Assembly: GCA_963713445.1 (NCBI GenBank)
Contig: CAVQMB010000004.1
Coordinates: 186,001-250,000 of the forward strand
Reading direction: 5' to 3'
Origin: CAVQMB01 sp963713445
GTDB taxonomy: Bacteria; Pseudomonadota; Gammaproteobacteria; Competibacterales; Competibacteraceae
Length of the DNA: 64,000 bases
In this document: piece after piece, positions 63,491 through 64,000 of the stretch
Layout of the letters: every line of letters starts with the position of its first letter
Position numbering within the stretch: position 1 is the first letter of the stretch
Program-made: the position numbers and the translations under genes
Notes under the pieces: model-generated
What the model was told of the DNA's origin: nothing
The model's database searches: none
What the model saw: only the letters and a program-made list of their open reading frames with translations

Positions 63491-63940
63491 ATGTCGCGAT
63501 TTCGCCTGAAGTTATTTACGCCCAGTGCCAGCCTGGGGCTGGCGCTGCTTCTGACCGGGTGCAGCAGCATAACCGGTCTACTGCCAAATCACACACACAA
63601 GACCGCGGCATCACCCCTTAACATTGTCAGCGCGGGTCTCATCGCACAACAGTCCGGCCCACCCGAGCTAGCGCTGACCCTGGCCAATACCGCCAAGCAA
63701 ACCCTGTGGGTCAATGTGCATTTTAAGACGCCAGACGGCGCGAACGACTGCTTCATGGGCAAAGAAATGCCAGCGGGTAGCCAGAAGCTGCTGCTGTGTC
63801 CGCAACCATCGCTGCGAGCCGCTACGGATTATCCAATCAAGATCAGCGCTTATGATAGCCCCACCGAGGAAAAAACCGTCAGCCAACTGAACACAACACT
63901 GCACTTCGATCAGAACGACATTCAGGCCGCCGGTGGCTGA
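63491..63940 (+). CDS. DUF1425 (YcfL-like) lipoprotein
   Basis: A 149-residue predicted outer-membrane lipoprotein from ATG 63491, with lipobox LLLTGC. The mature part (LALTLANTAKQTLWVNVHFKTPDG and GSQKLLLCPQPSLRAATDYPIKISAYDSP) resembles the YcfL/DUF1425 immunoglobulin-like fold. Function unknown; YcfL is found near lpoB in enterobacteria, but that gene is not here. An upstream in-frame ATG at 63440 would hide the signal peptide. Its 3' end overlaps the convergent mobA end by about 19 bp. Confidence 0.7.
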   Translation: MSRFRLKLFTPSASLGLALLLTGCSSITGLLPNHTHKTAASPLNIVSAGLIAQQSGPPELALTLANTAKQTLWVNVHFKTPDGANDCFMGKEMPAGSQKLLLCPQPSLRAATDYPIKISAYDSPTEEKTVSQLNTTLHFDQNDIQAAGG

Positions 63941-64000
63941 TCCGGCGCCAGCTCTGCTTCCAGCACTGCCAGGTCTTGCGGCGTATTGACGTTCCGGAAC
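63922..64000 (-). CDS. mobA: Molybdenum cofactor guanylyltransferase, C-terminal end only
   Basis: Reading the complement from the right edge gives FRNVNTPQDLAVLEAELAPD and a few more residues, then a stop at 63922. The NxNTPQDLAxLE motif is the typical C-terminus of MobA, which adds GMP to molybdopterin. Only 25 codons are inside the window, so the call rests on that motif. It fits with fdhD being present. Confidence 0.6.
   Translation of the reverse strand, partial: FRNVNTPQDLAVLEAELAPDQPPAA

Noticed and set aside
1..64000. CRISPR arrays, tRNA and rRNA genes, prophage
   Set aside because: I saw no regularly spaced direct repeats, cloverleaf-like segments, rRNA blocks or phage structural genes on reading the window; a covariance-model scan would be needed to exclude a tRNA with certainty.

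Overview
The window is high-GC chromosomal DNA (roughly 60% G+C by eye) whose conserved genes and gene order fit a gammaproteobacterium: fur, hrpB, parE/parC, comM, the xseB-ispA-dxs cluster and the miaB-ybeZ-ybeY-corC-lnt cluster. No rRNA or tRNA gene was seen, so I cannot place it below class. It looks like an environmental core-genome segment with one recent insertion sequence, not a phage, plasmid or genomic island.

Layout. 1-9 kb: the 5' part of pntA (running off the left edge), an HNH endonuclease, hrpB, an SBF-type transporter, fur, a DUF423 protein, uraA and an SDR oxidoreductase. 9-16 kb: a minus-strand trehalose-from-glycogen operon (glgX/treX, treZ, treY) in which glgX and treZ each carry one frameshift. 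16-25 kb: corA, ubiX, folE2, the xseB-ispA-dxs operon, a short rubrerythrin with a striking operator, and parE. 25-31.6 kb: a small lipoprotein, parC, then the phosphate operon pstS-pstC-pstA-pstB. A textbook PHO box precedes an intact pstS, but pstC, pstA and pstB are interrupted by many indels. 31.6-37 kb: an alpha/beta hydrolase, a HAD phosphatase, fdhD, a META-domain lipoprotein, DUF924, a thiolase and a GNAT acetyltransferase.

37-47 kb is the accessory-looking part. It holds a Sel1/coiled-coil/caspase-fold lipoprotein divergent from a lipoprotein alpha/beta hydrolase, a ClC channel, a DUF1223 protein, and a secreted trypsin-like protease with two tandem C-terminal repeats. A complete IS1380-family element (12-bp inverted repeats, 5-bp ACTCT target duplication) sits 15 bp upstream of that protease's start codon. 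47-55 kb: a HAD phosphatase, an orphan MttB-like corrinoid methyltransferase, an XRE regulator, comM, an ICMT-like membrane protein with a palindrome upstream, a DUF1475 protein, and a genuinely decayed cyclopropane-fatty-acid-synthase-like gene. 55-64 kb: a TAT-exported serine beta-lactamase-fold hydrolase, the lnt-corC-ybeY-ybeZ-miaB cluster, tgt, a frameshifted VanZ-like gene, a PduO-type cobalamin adenosyltransferase, a DUF1425 lipoprotein and the 3' end of mobA.

No CRISPR array, prophage or clearly novel multi-gene system was identified. The best leads are the caspase lipoprotein with its divergent partner, the IS insertion at the protease, the indel-dense pst genes, the rubrerythrin operator, and a possible small RNA locus near 18.05-18.15 kb.
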